Assembly: GCA_903837595.1 (NCBI GenBank)
Contig: CAILVI010000323.1
Coordinates: 1-43,385, forward strand
Length of the DNA: 43,385 nt
Reading direction: 5' to 3'
Origin: an uncultured Thiodictyon sp.
GTDB taxonomy: Bacteria; Pseudomonadota; Gammaproteobacteria; Chromatiales; Chromatiaceae
Numbering within the stretch: the stretch's first letter is position 1; each line of letters starts with the position of its first letter. Position numbers and translations under genes: made by a program. This document shows positions 7,916 to 14,536 of the stretch, one piece after another. The notes beneath the pieces are model-generated. The model saw nothing but the letters and a program-made list of their open reading frames with translations, had not been told where the DNA came from and made no database searches.

Positions 7916-8377
7916 TCAGACCGCGCACAGGCCGGTGACCGGATCGCAGGCGAGGCGCGAGTCCAGGGGCGCCCAGAAGCAGCCGTTGCCCGCGGCCACC
8001 CGGCGGATCGTCCCGGCCGCCTCCAGGCCGGCGAGGAGCCGTTCCAGGTCGATGGCGGACAGGTCAAAGACCCTGGCCAGCTCGACCGGTGCCGCCCGGC
8101 CGAAGCTGCGCAGGAAACCCAGCAGGTTGTCGGCGTCCGGTGTCGGTGCCCGCCACTGCAGAGCGCCCTCGCTTAGCGTCTCGATGACCGCCTGCATGGC
8201 CTCAAAATTCTGGTAACCCCTCAGCAACAGTGCGCGTTCACCAAAGCGCAGATTAACGGTCGGAAAACCGCGTACCCCGAATTGGCGGGTCAGCTCCAGG
8301 TCCGCGCGGAAGGCCCGCTCGGCAGAACCGTCCGGGTCGGTGAAGGCAAGGATCTCAAGGGCCTGTTGGTTTTCCAC
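7916..8377 (-). CDS. Shortened DsbA-like protein lacking the CxxC half, with winged-helix-like tail
   Basis: A 153-residue protein. Residues about 15-70 (ADLELTRQFGVRGFPTVNLRF with the cis-proline loop GFPTV) match the C-terminal half of DsbA/FrnE-type thioredoxin-fold oxidoreductases. The N-terminal half with the active CxxC is missing, and no such sequence exists in the 220 bases upstream. The remaining 80 residues (VELARVFDLSAIDLERLLAG, then EAAGTIRRV and DPVTGLCAV) resemble a small winged helix. The start is GTG 8377 with AGGAG seven bases ahead, so the short form seems to be translated. It is either a decayed oxidoreductase or a form with a new, non-redox role. Confidence 0.6.
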   Translation of the reverse strand: MENQQALEILAFTDPDGSAERAFRADLELTRQFGVRGFPTVNLRFGERALLLRGYQNFEAMQAVIETLSEGALQWRAPTPDADNLLGFLRSFGRAAPVELARVFDLSAIDLERLLAGLEAAGTIRRVAAGNGCFWAPLDSRLACDPVTGLCAV

Positions 8378-8452
8378 TGGATGCTCCTGGGGGGCTTGGC
8401 TGCGCGTGGTCAGTGGTTGACCCGATCCGCATGAGGACGGCGCTGGTCTGAG

Positions 8453-8536
8453 GATCAGGGTACTGCTGCATCAGCGTGGTGATAAGACGGCAAAATCACC
8501 AAAGACTGTTGCGCCATGGCACCAATCCGTGAAACT
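8453..8536 (+). pseudogene. Remnant of a LysR-type regulator promoter and first codons
   Basis: Bases 8460-8527 align without gaps, at about 75 percent identity, to 18758-18825, the promoter and start of the LysR gene at 18784. The LysR ATG corresponds here to ACG (8487-8489), and the following codons read TAKSPKTVAPWHQS against MAKPPNTVALEHQS. After about 16 codons the similarity ends and a palindromic repeat begins at 8553. The divergent gene on the left (shortened DsbA plus reductase) is in the position of a LysR-controlled operon, so this is likely the scar of its deleted regulator. Confidence 0.65.
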
Positions 8537-8552
8537 CAGGCAGGGACCCGGT

Positions 8553-8576
8553 GGGAGCGGCTTCAGCCGCGACGCG
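8553..8576. repeat. REP-like palindrome, GGAGCGGCTTCAGCCGCGAC type
   Basis: GGGAGCGGCTTCAGCCGCGA forms a short stem (GCGGCT/AGCCGC). Related arms of the pattern GGAGCGGC-n-GCCGCGACGC make up the long palindrome at 26063-26120. It sits at the broken edge of the LysR remnant and before the end of vapC. A self-complementary 14-mer of GCGGCC units follows at 8586-8599. Confidence 0.6.
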
Positions 8577-8600
8577 ACCTCGCAAGCGGCCGCGGCCGCC

Positions 8601-9038
8601 TCATCTTGGAGCATCCCTTGCCAAAGTCACCATCCCCAGCACCTTGGCGGCCTTTTCCAGACGGGTATTGAAACAGGCGAACTGCACTTCCTCCCCGGCC
8701 GCTTCATGCAACAGGCGGGCGGCGGCCAGTTGCACACTGTCATAGGCGCGCAAGGCAAAGAGATCGGCATAGTCGCTGGCCAACTCCACCACGGGTTGCG
8801 TTACCTCGACGATCGCATAATCGGGCCAGTCGCGACAAAGACGCTTGCGTACCGCCTCGATCCCCTCAGCATCCGCCGGGCTCTCGCACACGCGGCGCGC
8901 CACGGCCGCCATAGTCTCGGCCCAGGCGATCCGGCAGACCGCGATGGCGGAAGCCGCCGCCGCCAGCGCCATCATCAGGTCGCTCCCATCCTCCCGCAGG
9001 TACAGCTTGACCAGCGCGGAGGTGTCGCAGAACAGCAT
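8601..9038 (-). CDS. vapC: VapC-type PIN-domain toxin
   Basis: A 145-residue PIN-domain protein, starting MLFCDTSALVKLYLREDGSD with the first metal-binding aspartate at residue 5. An acidic residue in AWAETMAAVARR and a further aspartate in ALRAYDSVQLAAA complete the usual active-site set, followed by a final strand FACFNTRLEKAA. PIN toxins of this kind cleave tRNA or rRNA. ATG 9038 overlaps the antitoxin stop as TGATG; TTG 9041 would be an alternative. The order antitoxin then toxin is the standard one. Confidence 0.88.
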   Translation of the reverse strand: MLFCDTSALVKLYLREDGSDLMMALAAAASAIAVCRIAWAETMAAVARRVCESPADAEGIEAVRKRLCRDWPDYAIVEVTQPVVELASDYADLFALRAYDSVQLAAARLLHEAAGEEVQFACFNTRLEKAAKVLGMVTLARDAPR

Positions 9039-9307
9039 CAACCGCGATCCTCCAACACCATCCGGCCAACCGGCTTTATACCCTCCGCGAGATCCAGGGG
9101 CGGCGCCAAGCGGGGTTTGCCGCCGCTCCAGGACAAGGCGCCCGTGGCGATCAGGCCGCGCAGCCCGCCGTCTCCGGCCTGCGCCGGAATGCCGACGATG
9201 CGCGCGATCGGTCGGTTGTGCGAGGTGACCTCAATGACCTCCCCCGCCTGGGCGCGCAGCAGTACCCGGGACAGGTTGGCCTTCAGTTCACGAACGGCGA
9301 TGGACAT
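9038..9307 (-). CDS. vapB: Phd/YefM-type antitoxin partnering VapC
   Basis: An 89-residue protein, starting MSIAVRELKANLSRVLLRAQ, then GEVIEVTSHNRPIARIVG, the classic Phd/YefM DNA-binding fold. The C-terminal part (PLDLAEGIKPVGRMVLEDRG) is the toxin-binding tail. ATG 9307 is preferred to the upstream in-frame ATG at 9337 because family members start at this point. It should neutralise the PIN toxin and repress the operon from the region 9308-9360. Confidence 0.88.
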   Translation of the reverse strand: MSIAVRELKANLSRVLLRAQAGEVIEVTSHNRPIARIVGIPAQAGDGGLRGLIATGALSWSGGKPRLAPPLDLAEGIKPVGRMVLEDRG

Positions 9308-9503
9308 GGTGGTCGCTTCAGGATGCAGTGTAGTCACATTGTACGGTGTATCGGTGAGCAGTGTGACCTCATTTCAGCGCAGCGGTGACATCCGTGCTAA
9401 TCTCCCAGCCACAAACCTGCTTACCCGGTCCCTTTCCCGTCAGGGAGGGCAACCTGTACCTGTAGTGAAGGCGTAACGCAGGACCACATCGAAGGAGGTT
9501 TCC

Positions 9504-10373
9504 GTGAGCGAATCCAAACGTGAATGCTGTGGCAGTGGCGGGATGAGCATCCCGACCCTGCCGGTGCGCTGGCTTTACCGGCTGGCGTCGACCCACGCCT
9601 TTAGCGAGCAGGGGTTGTACCTGAACCTGGGCTACTGGGACGGGGCGCGGACCATCGACGAGGCCTGCGAGGCGATGGTCGAGCTGGTCGGCCGTACCGC
9701 CTGCATGAGCAGTGACGACGAGGTGGTGGATGTCGGCTTCGGGTTCGCCGAGCAGGACATTTACTGGACGCGGCGCTTTGCCCCGCGGCGGATCATCGGC
9801 ATCAACATCACGCCTGAACAGGTGCGCCTCGCCCGGGAGCGCGTCCGCAAGCTCGGCCTGGAGGACCGGATCGATTTGCGCGAAGGCTCGGCCACCGCGA
9901 CCGGCCTACCCGACGCCTGTTGCGACGTGGTCACCGCGGTCGAGTGCGCCTTCCATTTCGATACCCGCGAGGACTTTTTCGCCGAGGCCGCCCGCCTGCT
10001 GCGCCCGGGCGGGCGCCTGGTGCTCGCCGACTCGATCCCGACCGGGCCCGATCTCGATCCGTGGCGGCACCCGTTGCAGGCGTTCATGGGCGGCGTTGCC
10101 CGCGCCGCGCTCGCGGTGCCGCAGGCCAATGTCTACCCGCGCGCTGTCTACGCCGCCAAGCTCGCCGCCGCCGGGTTCGAGTCGGTGCAGGTGGACTCGA
10201 TCCGCGAGCAGGTATTCCCGGGCTGGCACCGCGCCTTGGCGCAGGACCCCGAGCTGCGCCGGCGGCTTGGTCCCGTGGGATGGCTGCTTGGCCGCATTCC
10301 CGAGGAACAGTATGCAGCGTTCGATTACGTCCTGGCAGTGGCGCGTAAGCCAAGTACCGAGGCGGTCACATAG
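9504..10373 (+). CDS. Class I SAM-dependent methyltransferase
   Basis: A 289-residue methyltransferase. The SAM-binding motif I is VVDVGFGFAEQD (about residues 74-85), the acidic end of strand 2 lies in IIGINITPEQVRLARER, motif II in DVVTAVECAFHFDTREDFF and motif III in LRPGGRLVLAD. The layout resembles small-molecule N-, O- or C-methyltransferases of the UbiE/sterol/glycine-methyltransferase type; the substrate cannot be told. GTG 9504 is supported by a near-perfect AAGGAGG six bases upstream. A cysteine-rich start (CCGSGG) is unusual. Two bases after its stop follows the start of a broken DUF433 gene. Confidence 0.88.
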   Translation: MSESKRECCGSGGMSIPTLPVRWLYRLASTHAFSEQGLYLNLGYWDGARTIDEACEAMVELVGRTACMSSDDEVVDVGFGFAEQDIYWTRRFAPRRIIGINITPEQVRLARERVRKLGLEDRIDLREGSATATGLPDACCDVVTAVECAFHFDTREDFFAEAARLLRPGGRLVLADSIPTGPDLDPWRHPLQAFMGGVARAALAVPQANVYPRAVYAAKLAAAGFESVQVDSIREQVFPGWHRALAQDPELRRRLGPVGWLLGRIPEEQYAAFDYVLAVARKPSTEAVT

Positions 10374-10374
10374 C

Positions 10375-10470
10375 ATGAACGTCCCAGACCTTGAGCGAAT
10401 CACCATCGACCCCCGGGTGATGGGCGGTACGCCCTGCATCCGGGGCATTCGGATCGCCGTCGGCACTATC
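10375..10470 (+). pseudogene. DUF433 antitoxin, N-terminal fragment
   Basis: ATG 10375 opens MNVPDLERITIDPRVMGGTP followed by CIRGIRIAVGTI, the N-terminal third of DUF433 proteins, which are antitoxins paired with DUF5615 PIN-like toxins. After residue 32 the family similarity stops, and the frame runs on into the overlapping SGNH hydrolase gene in a meaningless reading. The break coincides with the left edge of the duplicated SGNH/acyltransferase module. Confidence 0.75.
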
Positions 10471-10492
10471 TCCCAACCAGAGGGCCACGACC

Positions 10493-11140
10493 ATGAAAAT
10501 CCAGCCGCATGCGAAACTCCTGATGATCGGCGACTCGATCACCGATTGGAACCGCGTCCGTCCCGTCGGCGAAGCAATCGGGGACGGGCTGGGTGCCGGC
10601 TATGTCGGGGTGGTCAACGCCTACCTTACCGCCACCCACCCGGAGCGGCGCATTCGGGTCGTCAATATGGGGGTGAGCGGCAATACCGTACGCGATCTCG
10701 CTGGACGCTGGTCCACCGACGTGGTCGCCCTGAAGCCGGATTGGCTGTCCATCATGATCGGCATCAACGATGTCTGGCGGCAATTCGACGCCCAGCTCCT
10801 GACCGAGCAGCACGTCACCCTGGATGAGTACGCCCAGACGCTGCAAGCCCTGATCGATGCCGTGCGTCCCGGGCTGCAGGGCTTGGTGCTCATGACACCC
10901 TATTTCATCGAACCCAATCGGGCGGACCCCATGCGGGCACTGATGGACCGGTACGGGGCGGTCGTGCGCCAATTGGCCGGGCGCTACGACGCGGTCCTGG
11001 TGGACACCCAGGCGGCATTCGACCAGGCCACGGCGCACTCGCATCCCATCGCCCTGGCATCCGACCGCATCCATCCGAGCCTGGTCGGGCACGTCGTCCT
11101 GGCCCGTGCCTTTGTGAGTGCCCTGGATTGTGGCTGGTAA
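10493..11140 (+). CDS. SGNH/GDSL-type esterase, intact copy 1
   Basis: A 215-residue SGNH hydrolase with all four family blocks: LLMIGDSITDW (nucleophile Ser15), GVSGNTVRDL (Gly), GINDVWR (Asn) and DRIHPSLVGH (Asp191, His194). Such enzymes hydrolyse esters, often acetyl groups on carbohydrates. It overlaps the acyltransferase gene by 11 bases: the last codons GGC TGG TAA also encode the start of the partner, so the two were translationally coupled. SGNH domains are often fused to acyltransferase-3 domains in OafA-type polysaccharide O-acetyltransferases; here they are separate genes. No signal peptide is seen. Confidence 0.88.
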   Translation: MKIQPHAKLLMIGDSITDWNRVRPVGEAIGDGLGAGYVGVVNAYLTATHPERRIRVVNMGVSGNTVRDLAGRWSTDVVALKPDWLSIMIGINDVWRQFDAQLLTEQHVTLDEYAQTLQALIDAVRPGLQGLVLMTPYFIEPNRADPMRALMDRYGAVVRQLAGRYDAVLVDTQAAFDQATAHSHPIALASDRIHPSLVGHVVLARAFVSALDCGW

Positions 11141-11737
11141 AACGCAGCCGGTCCTCCACAGCATCCAGGCCCTGCGCGGCCTGGCCGCCCTGCAGGTCGT
11201 GGTGCTCCACTCCGAGTTAGCGCTCGCGGTGCCGGGGCTGCCGGTGTTCGACTGGGTGACGAAGCATGTTATCCAGCGGGGCACTGCCGGGGTGGACGTG
11301 TTCTTCGTGATCAGCGGTTTCATCATCGCCTGGATCGCCGTACTGGGGCGTGCGGCACCCGAGGCGCCGCTCGAGTTCGCCGTCCGCCGCTTCTTTCGGG
11401 TGGCTCCGGTGTACTGGCTGCTGTCGGCCGTCTACGTCTATTTGTTCAACCCACGGGGCTGGACGGAATTCATGACCTCCATGTCCTTCCTGCCGACGGA
11501 CCCCCGGTCTGCCCCCTAGTACGGCTTCCCCGTACTCTTTGTGGGCTGGTCGCTCAAGTACGAAGTCTTCTTCTACGTCTTGTGCATGGGCGCCTTGTTC
11601 GCGGGACGCCGGGCACTCGTGATCGTGGCCGCCGCACTGGTCTACACGACCCTGGTCTTGCCCGCGGTGCGCTTTGGCTATCTCGACTTCGACTCGGCGC
11701 AGTCCTATCCCTTCACCTGCGCCTACGGGCGCATGAC
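11130..11737 (+). pseudogene. Acyltransferase-3 family protein, copy 1, stop codon and truncation
   Basis: GTG 11130 starts a frame closely matching the acyltransferase at 12590. An in-frame TAG at 11517-11519 replaces the TTG found at the aligned place in copy 2 (12977-12979), a single-base nonsense change. Similarity continues in the same frame beyond the stop (YGFPVLFVGWSLKYEVFFY) until about 11737 and then ends in unrelated DNA. The membrane segments beyond the sixth or so are missing, so no functional enzyme is expected. Confidence 0.88.
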
Positions 11738-11993
11738 ATGGCCGTCGCAGTGGACGATGCGGTAGGGGGTGCCCCTGGCGCTATTGGCTGCGCGGGCGGC
11801 GGCGAGCCGGCGCTCCAGCTCGGCGCAGGTCGGCGGCTCGCAGAAGTCCACAGCCGTCGTAGAAGACGCTCCCGACGCCGAGACGCGCCTCGACCGCGCC
11901 GGCGACGGCATGCACCAGTTCCCGCTGCTCCCCGGCAAAGGAGAAGGCGACCTTGAAGCGATCCGGCAGCGGCCGCGCGGGCATTGGGCTCAT
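11733..11993 (-). pseudogene. Remnant of a TIR-domain protein joined to a CHAT-like fragment
   Basis: From ATG 11993 (or 11984) the minus strand encodes DRFKVAFSFAGEQRELV, then VEARLGVGSVFYD, which looks like the first strand and helix of a TIR domain. Immediately after, in another frame, comes EPPTCAELERRLAAARAA and PYRIVHCDGHV, reminiscent of the HFDGHG region of CHAT peptidase domains. Both would fit an internally deleted TIR/CHAT-type protein. The right-to-left end coincides with the break point of acyltransferase copy 1. Family naming is from memory of motifs and moderately certain for TIR, weaker for CHAT. Confidence 0.5.
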
Positions 11994-12231
11994 CCCGGGG
12001 TGTGTCGCGGGCGGGGCGACTGGATGCGGATTGTGGCCTGGGCAGGGCGCGGGCTCAAGTGGCCAGGGCGGCGCGCGCAGGGCGGAGCCGTTCCAGCCAG
12101 GGGCCGTTAGCGCGTCCGGGATTACCGGTGTCTGTTCGTTCGCTCCGGCTCTTGGCTTTTGTCACCCTGCCCCCTCTGCAATCACAGACAAAGGCCACTG
12201 AGTATCACAGGGGCAACCAGGGGAGATGATC

Positions 12232-12600
12232 ATGAAAATCCAGCTGCACGCCAAACTGCTGATGATCGGCGACTCGATCACCGATTGGAACCGCGCCCGT
12301 CCCGTCGGCGAAGCGATCGTGGACGGACCGGGTGCCGGCGATGTCGGGGTGGTCAACGCCTATCTCACCGCCACCCACCCGGAGCGGCGCATTCGGGTCG
12401 TCAATCGGGGGGTGAGCGGCAATACCGTGCGCGATCTCGCCGCAGGCTGGTCCACGGACGTGGTTGCCCTGCGGCCGGATTGGCTGTCCATCATGATCGC
12501 GATCAACGATGTGTGGCGGCAGTTCGATGCCCGGCTCCTGACTGAGCAGCACGTCATCCTGGCCTGTGCGTTTGCGAAGGCGCTCGATTATGGCTGGTAA
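12232..12600 (+). pseudogene. SGNH hydrolase copy 2 with in-frame internal deletion
   Basis: This 122-residue frame is about 90 percent identical to copy 1 at both ends but lacks 93 codons. It goes from TEQHV directly to the last residues ILACAFAKALDYGW. In copy 1 the missing 279 bases lie between CACGTCACCCTGG (10811) and CACGTCGTCCTGG (11090); copy 2 has a single merged CACGTCATCCTGG (12550-12562). GDSITDW and GVSGNTVRDL remain, GIND is changed to AIND, and the Asp-His block is lost, so no hydrolase activity is expected. ATG 12232 has GGGGAG seven bases upstream. The reading frame is still open and may serve only to couple translation to the acyltransferase. Confidence 0.85.
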
Positions 12601-13750
12601 AACGCAGCCGATGCTCGACAGCATCCAGGCCCTGCGCGGCCTGGCCGCCCTGCTGGTCGTGATGCTCCACTCCGAGCTGGAACTCACGGTGCCGGGGCTG
12701 CCGGTGTTCGACTGGGTGACCGAGCACGTCGTGCAGCGCGGCAATGCCGGGGTGGACATCTTCTTTGTAATCAGCGGCTTCATCATCGCATGGATCGCCG
12801 TGCTGGGGCGCGCGGCCCCTGAGGGGCCGCTCGAATTCGCCGTCCGCCGCTTCTTTCGGGTGGCTCCGGTGTACTGGCTGCTGTCGGCGGTCTACGTCTC
12901 TTTGTTCAACCCGCTGGGGTGGACCGGCTTAATGACATCCCTGGCCTTCCTGCCGACGGACGCCCAGTCTGCCCCCTTGTACGGCTCCCCCGCGCTCTTT
13001 GTGGGCTGGTCACTCAATTACGAAGTCTTCTTCTACGCTGTGTGCATGGGCGCCCTGTTCGCGGGACGCCGGGCACTCGTGATCGTGGCCGCGGTACTGT
13101 TCTTCACAACCCTGGTCGTGCCCGCGGTGCGCTTTGGCTATATCGACCTCGACCCGGCGCATTCCTATCCCTTCGCCGGCGTCTACTGGCGTATGATCGC
13201 CAATCCGCTGATCCTGGAATTCCTGCTCGGCTGCGCCACCGCCTGGCTCTTTGCCAAGACGCGTGAGCGGCTGACACCCGCCATCGCCGGCTGGCTGCTG
13301 GCCGTCGGCGTGACCGCGTTCTGCCTGTCGCTGGTCATTGTCTATGCCCCCTTCAGCCTGGTGTGGCGGGGGCTACCCGCCGTCTTGCTGCTGTTCGGCG
13401 CGCTGGCGGTCGAACAGACCGGGCTGTTGCCGATCCCGCGCTGGTCGGTCCGGCTGGGCGCGCTCTCCTATGGACTCTATCTGGCTCACCCCCTCATCAT
13501 TGAGGGCCTGAAGCACCTGACCACCCCCCTCGCGCCCACGGCGATCGGGTTGCAGCTCATCCGCTTCGCGGTGATCCTGGGCCTCGGGCTGGGGCTCGCG
13601 GCGCTGGTGCACCGTTACCTCGAAGGCCCGAGCATCGTCCTCGGGCGGTGCGTCGCCAAGCGGCTCCGGTGCCCCGCCTCCGCGCCCGGGCGCGCGGCGG
13701 CACCCGCGATCGGGCCGGAACCGCCGCGATGCGCCCCCGTCGACTGCTAG
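12590..13750 (+). CDS. Acyltransferase-3 family membrane protein (OafA-like), intact copy 2
   Basis: A 386-residue protein with about ten transmembrane segments. The start SIQALRGLAALLVVMLHSE contains the R and H typical of acyltransferase-3 proteins, followed by GVDIFFVISGFII and RRFFRVAPVYWL, and later LSYGLYLAHPLII. These proteins move acyl, usually acetyl, groups across the inner membrane onto sugars of lipopolysaccharide, capsule or secondary metabolites. ATG 12590 lies in the last codons of the deleted SGNH gene (11-base overlap). Copy 1 has GTG at the same place. The C-terminal 40 residues are proline and arginine rich and look less conserved. Confidence 0.9.
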   Translation: MAGKTQPMLDSIQALRGLAALLVVMLHSELELTVPGLPVFDWVTEHVVQRGNAGVDIFFVISGFIIAWIAVLGRAAPEGPLEFAVRRFFRVAPVYWLLSAVYVSLFNPLGWTGLMTSLAFLPTDAQSAPLYGSPALFVGWSLNYEVFFYAVCMGALFAGRRALVIVAAVLFFTTLVVPAVRFGYIDLDPAHSYPFAGVYWRMIANPLILEFLLGCATAWLFAKTRERLTPAIAGWLLAVGVTAFCLSLVIVYAPFSLVWRGLPAVLLLFGALAVEQTGLLPIPRWSVRLGALSYGLYLAHPLIIEGLKHLTTPLAPTAIGLQLIRFAVILGLGLGLAALVHRYLEGPSIVLGRCVAKRLRCPASAPGRAAAPAIGPEPPRCAPVDC

Positions 13751-13758
13751 AGGAACCC

Positions 13759-14024
13759 ATGCAGGACCGCGGCTGGGTCTCCCCGCGCGCGATCCGCGGC
13801 CCCAGCGCATTCTTGCAGCGGTCGCTCGTGACCTACTACACCAAGCGCGGTGCGGTCCAGGCGCGGCTGCTGACCTGGGGACCCTGTGAACCAGAGCCGG
13901 CGTCGATGAGCACCTGATCGACGGCGTGCCGGTGCGCAACCCCGCTGCCCGACGGGGTCGATCGCCAGGCCCTTATCGCAGGGCTGCTGCATGAAGGCTG
14001 GGACATCAAGGGCCGGGCGCCAGT
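13759..14024 (+). pseudogene. Unrecognised decayed gene fragment with apparent frameshifts
   Basis: Protein-like stretches appear in three successive frames: QDRGWVSPRAIRGPSAFLQR and LVTYYTKRGAVQARLLTWGP from 13759, DEHLIDGVPVRNP near 13906, and LPDGVDRQALIAGLLHEGWD near 13945. They read like one gene broken by at least two small insertions or deletions. I do not recognise the family. It is followed directly by the YhaV-like fragment. Confidence 0.35.
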
Positions 14025-14028
14025 ACCC

Positions 14029-14250
14029 AGCAGGGTAATCGTCTTGGCCTGGGTGAATGACGAAGAGACCAAGCGCGCCTACGGCACCGTGGACGATGCC
14101 TGCCGGGTCTTCCGCAAGACGCTGCAGAGCGGCCACCCGCCGGACGACTGGGATCGGCTGCTTGCCGAGGCGTGGGAGGAATCCGGCAGATTTCGGCGAG
14201 TGGTGGCCACGACGAGCAAAGGCTTGAAAACGCCCAGCGTATTGCGTTAA
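14029..14250 (+). pseudogene. YhaV-like toxin, C-terminal fragment
   Basis: The frame from 14029 encodes VIVLAWVNDEETKRAYGTVD, then DACRVFRKTLQSGHPPDDWD and RLLAEA, closely resembling the C-terminus of YhaV ribonuclease toxins of the RelE superfamily. The N-terminal two thirds are missing, as is the PrlF antitoxin gene that normally precedes it. A short unrelated tail leads to TAA at 14248-14250. Confidence 0.65.
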
Positions 14251-14258
14251 GCAGGGGT

Positions 14259-14409
14259 TCAGATGAATGTTCCGGGCGACACGCCGAACCGTTGCCCGAG
14301 CGCGCAGTTGGCGGATGTCGAGTTCCCGTCGCCCCGTCAAGACCTCTTGGACTTGGCGCTCGTCGCCGATCTCGGGAAGATCGGTTGGCGCAAGCGTATG
14401 TTGTTCCAT
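14259..14409 (-). pseudogene. HigA/XRE-like antitoxin, C-terminal fragment with a frameshift
   Basis: From ATG 14409 the minus strand reads MEQHTLAPTDLPEIGDERQV, then QEVLTGRRELDIRQLRA, a pattern known from C-terminal HTH parts of HigA-like antitoxins. At about 14304 the natural continuation LGQRFGVSPGTFI and its TGA stop (14259-14261) lie in another frame, so a small insertion or deletion has occurred. No toxin partner is adjacent. Confidence 0.55.
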
Positions 14410-14427
14410 GAGCAACGCCGCGAGCGG

Positions 14428-14511
14428 CCTTGATCATCATTCCGGCTATCGATACTCCCGGCGCAGAGCGCCTGACACAGGCGTGACACCGCTGGAGCGG
14501 TGTCACGAGGG
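14428..14511. repeat. Anchor motif plus GTGACACCGC hairpin, copy 2
   Basis: CCTTGATCATCATTCCGGCT (14428-14447) is a copy of the anchor motif found next to other repeats. It is followed by GCGCCTGACACAGGC and the hairpin GTGACACCGC-TGGA-GCGGTGTCAC (14483-14506), matching 3116-3159 at nearly every base. It lies between the antitoxin fragment and the 3' end of the RND pump gene. Confidence 0.75.
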
Positions 14512-14536
14512 GAGGGCATCGACCCGCGAATGTCGA

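Noticed and set aside
13747-14415. Minus-strand frame of 222 codons across the toxin-antitoxin debris
   Set aside because: Only its first 40 residues are protein-like (HigA-like fragment); the rest is opposite other remnants and has no recognisable pattern.
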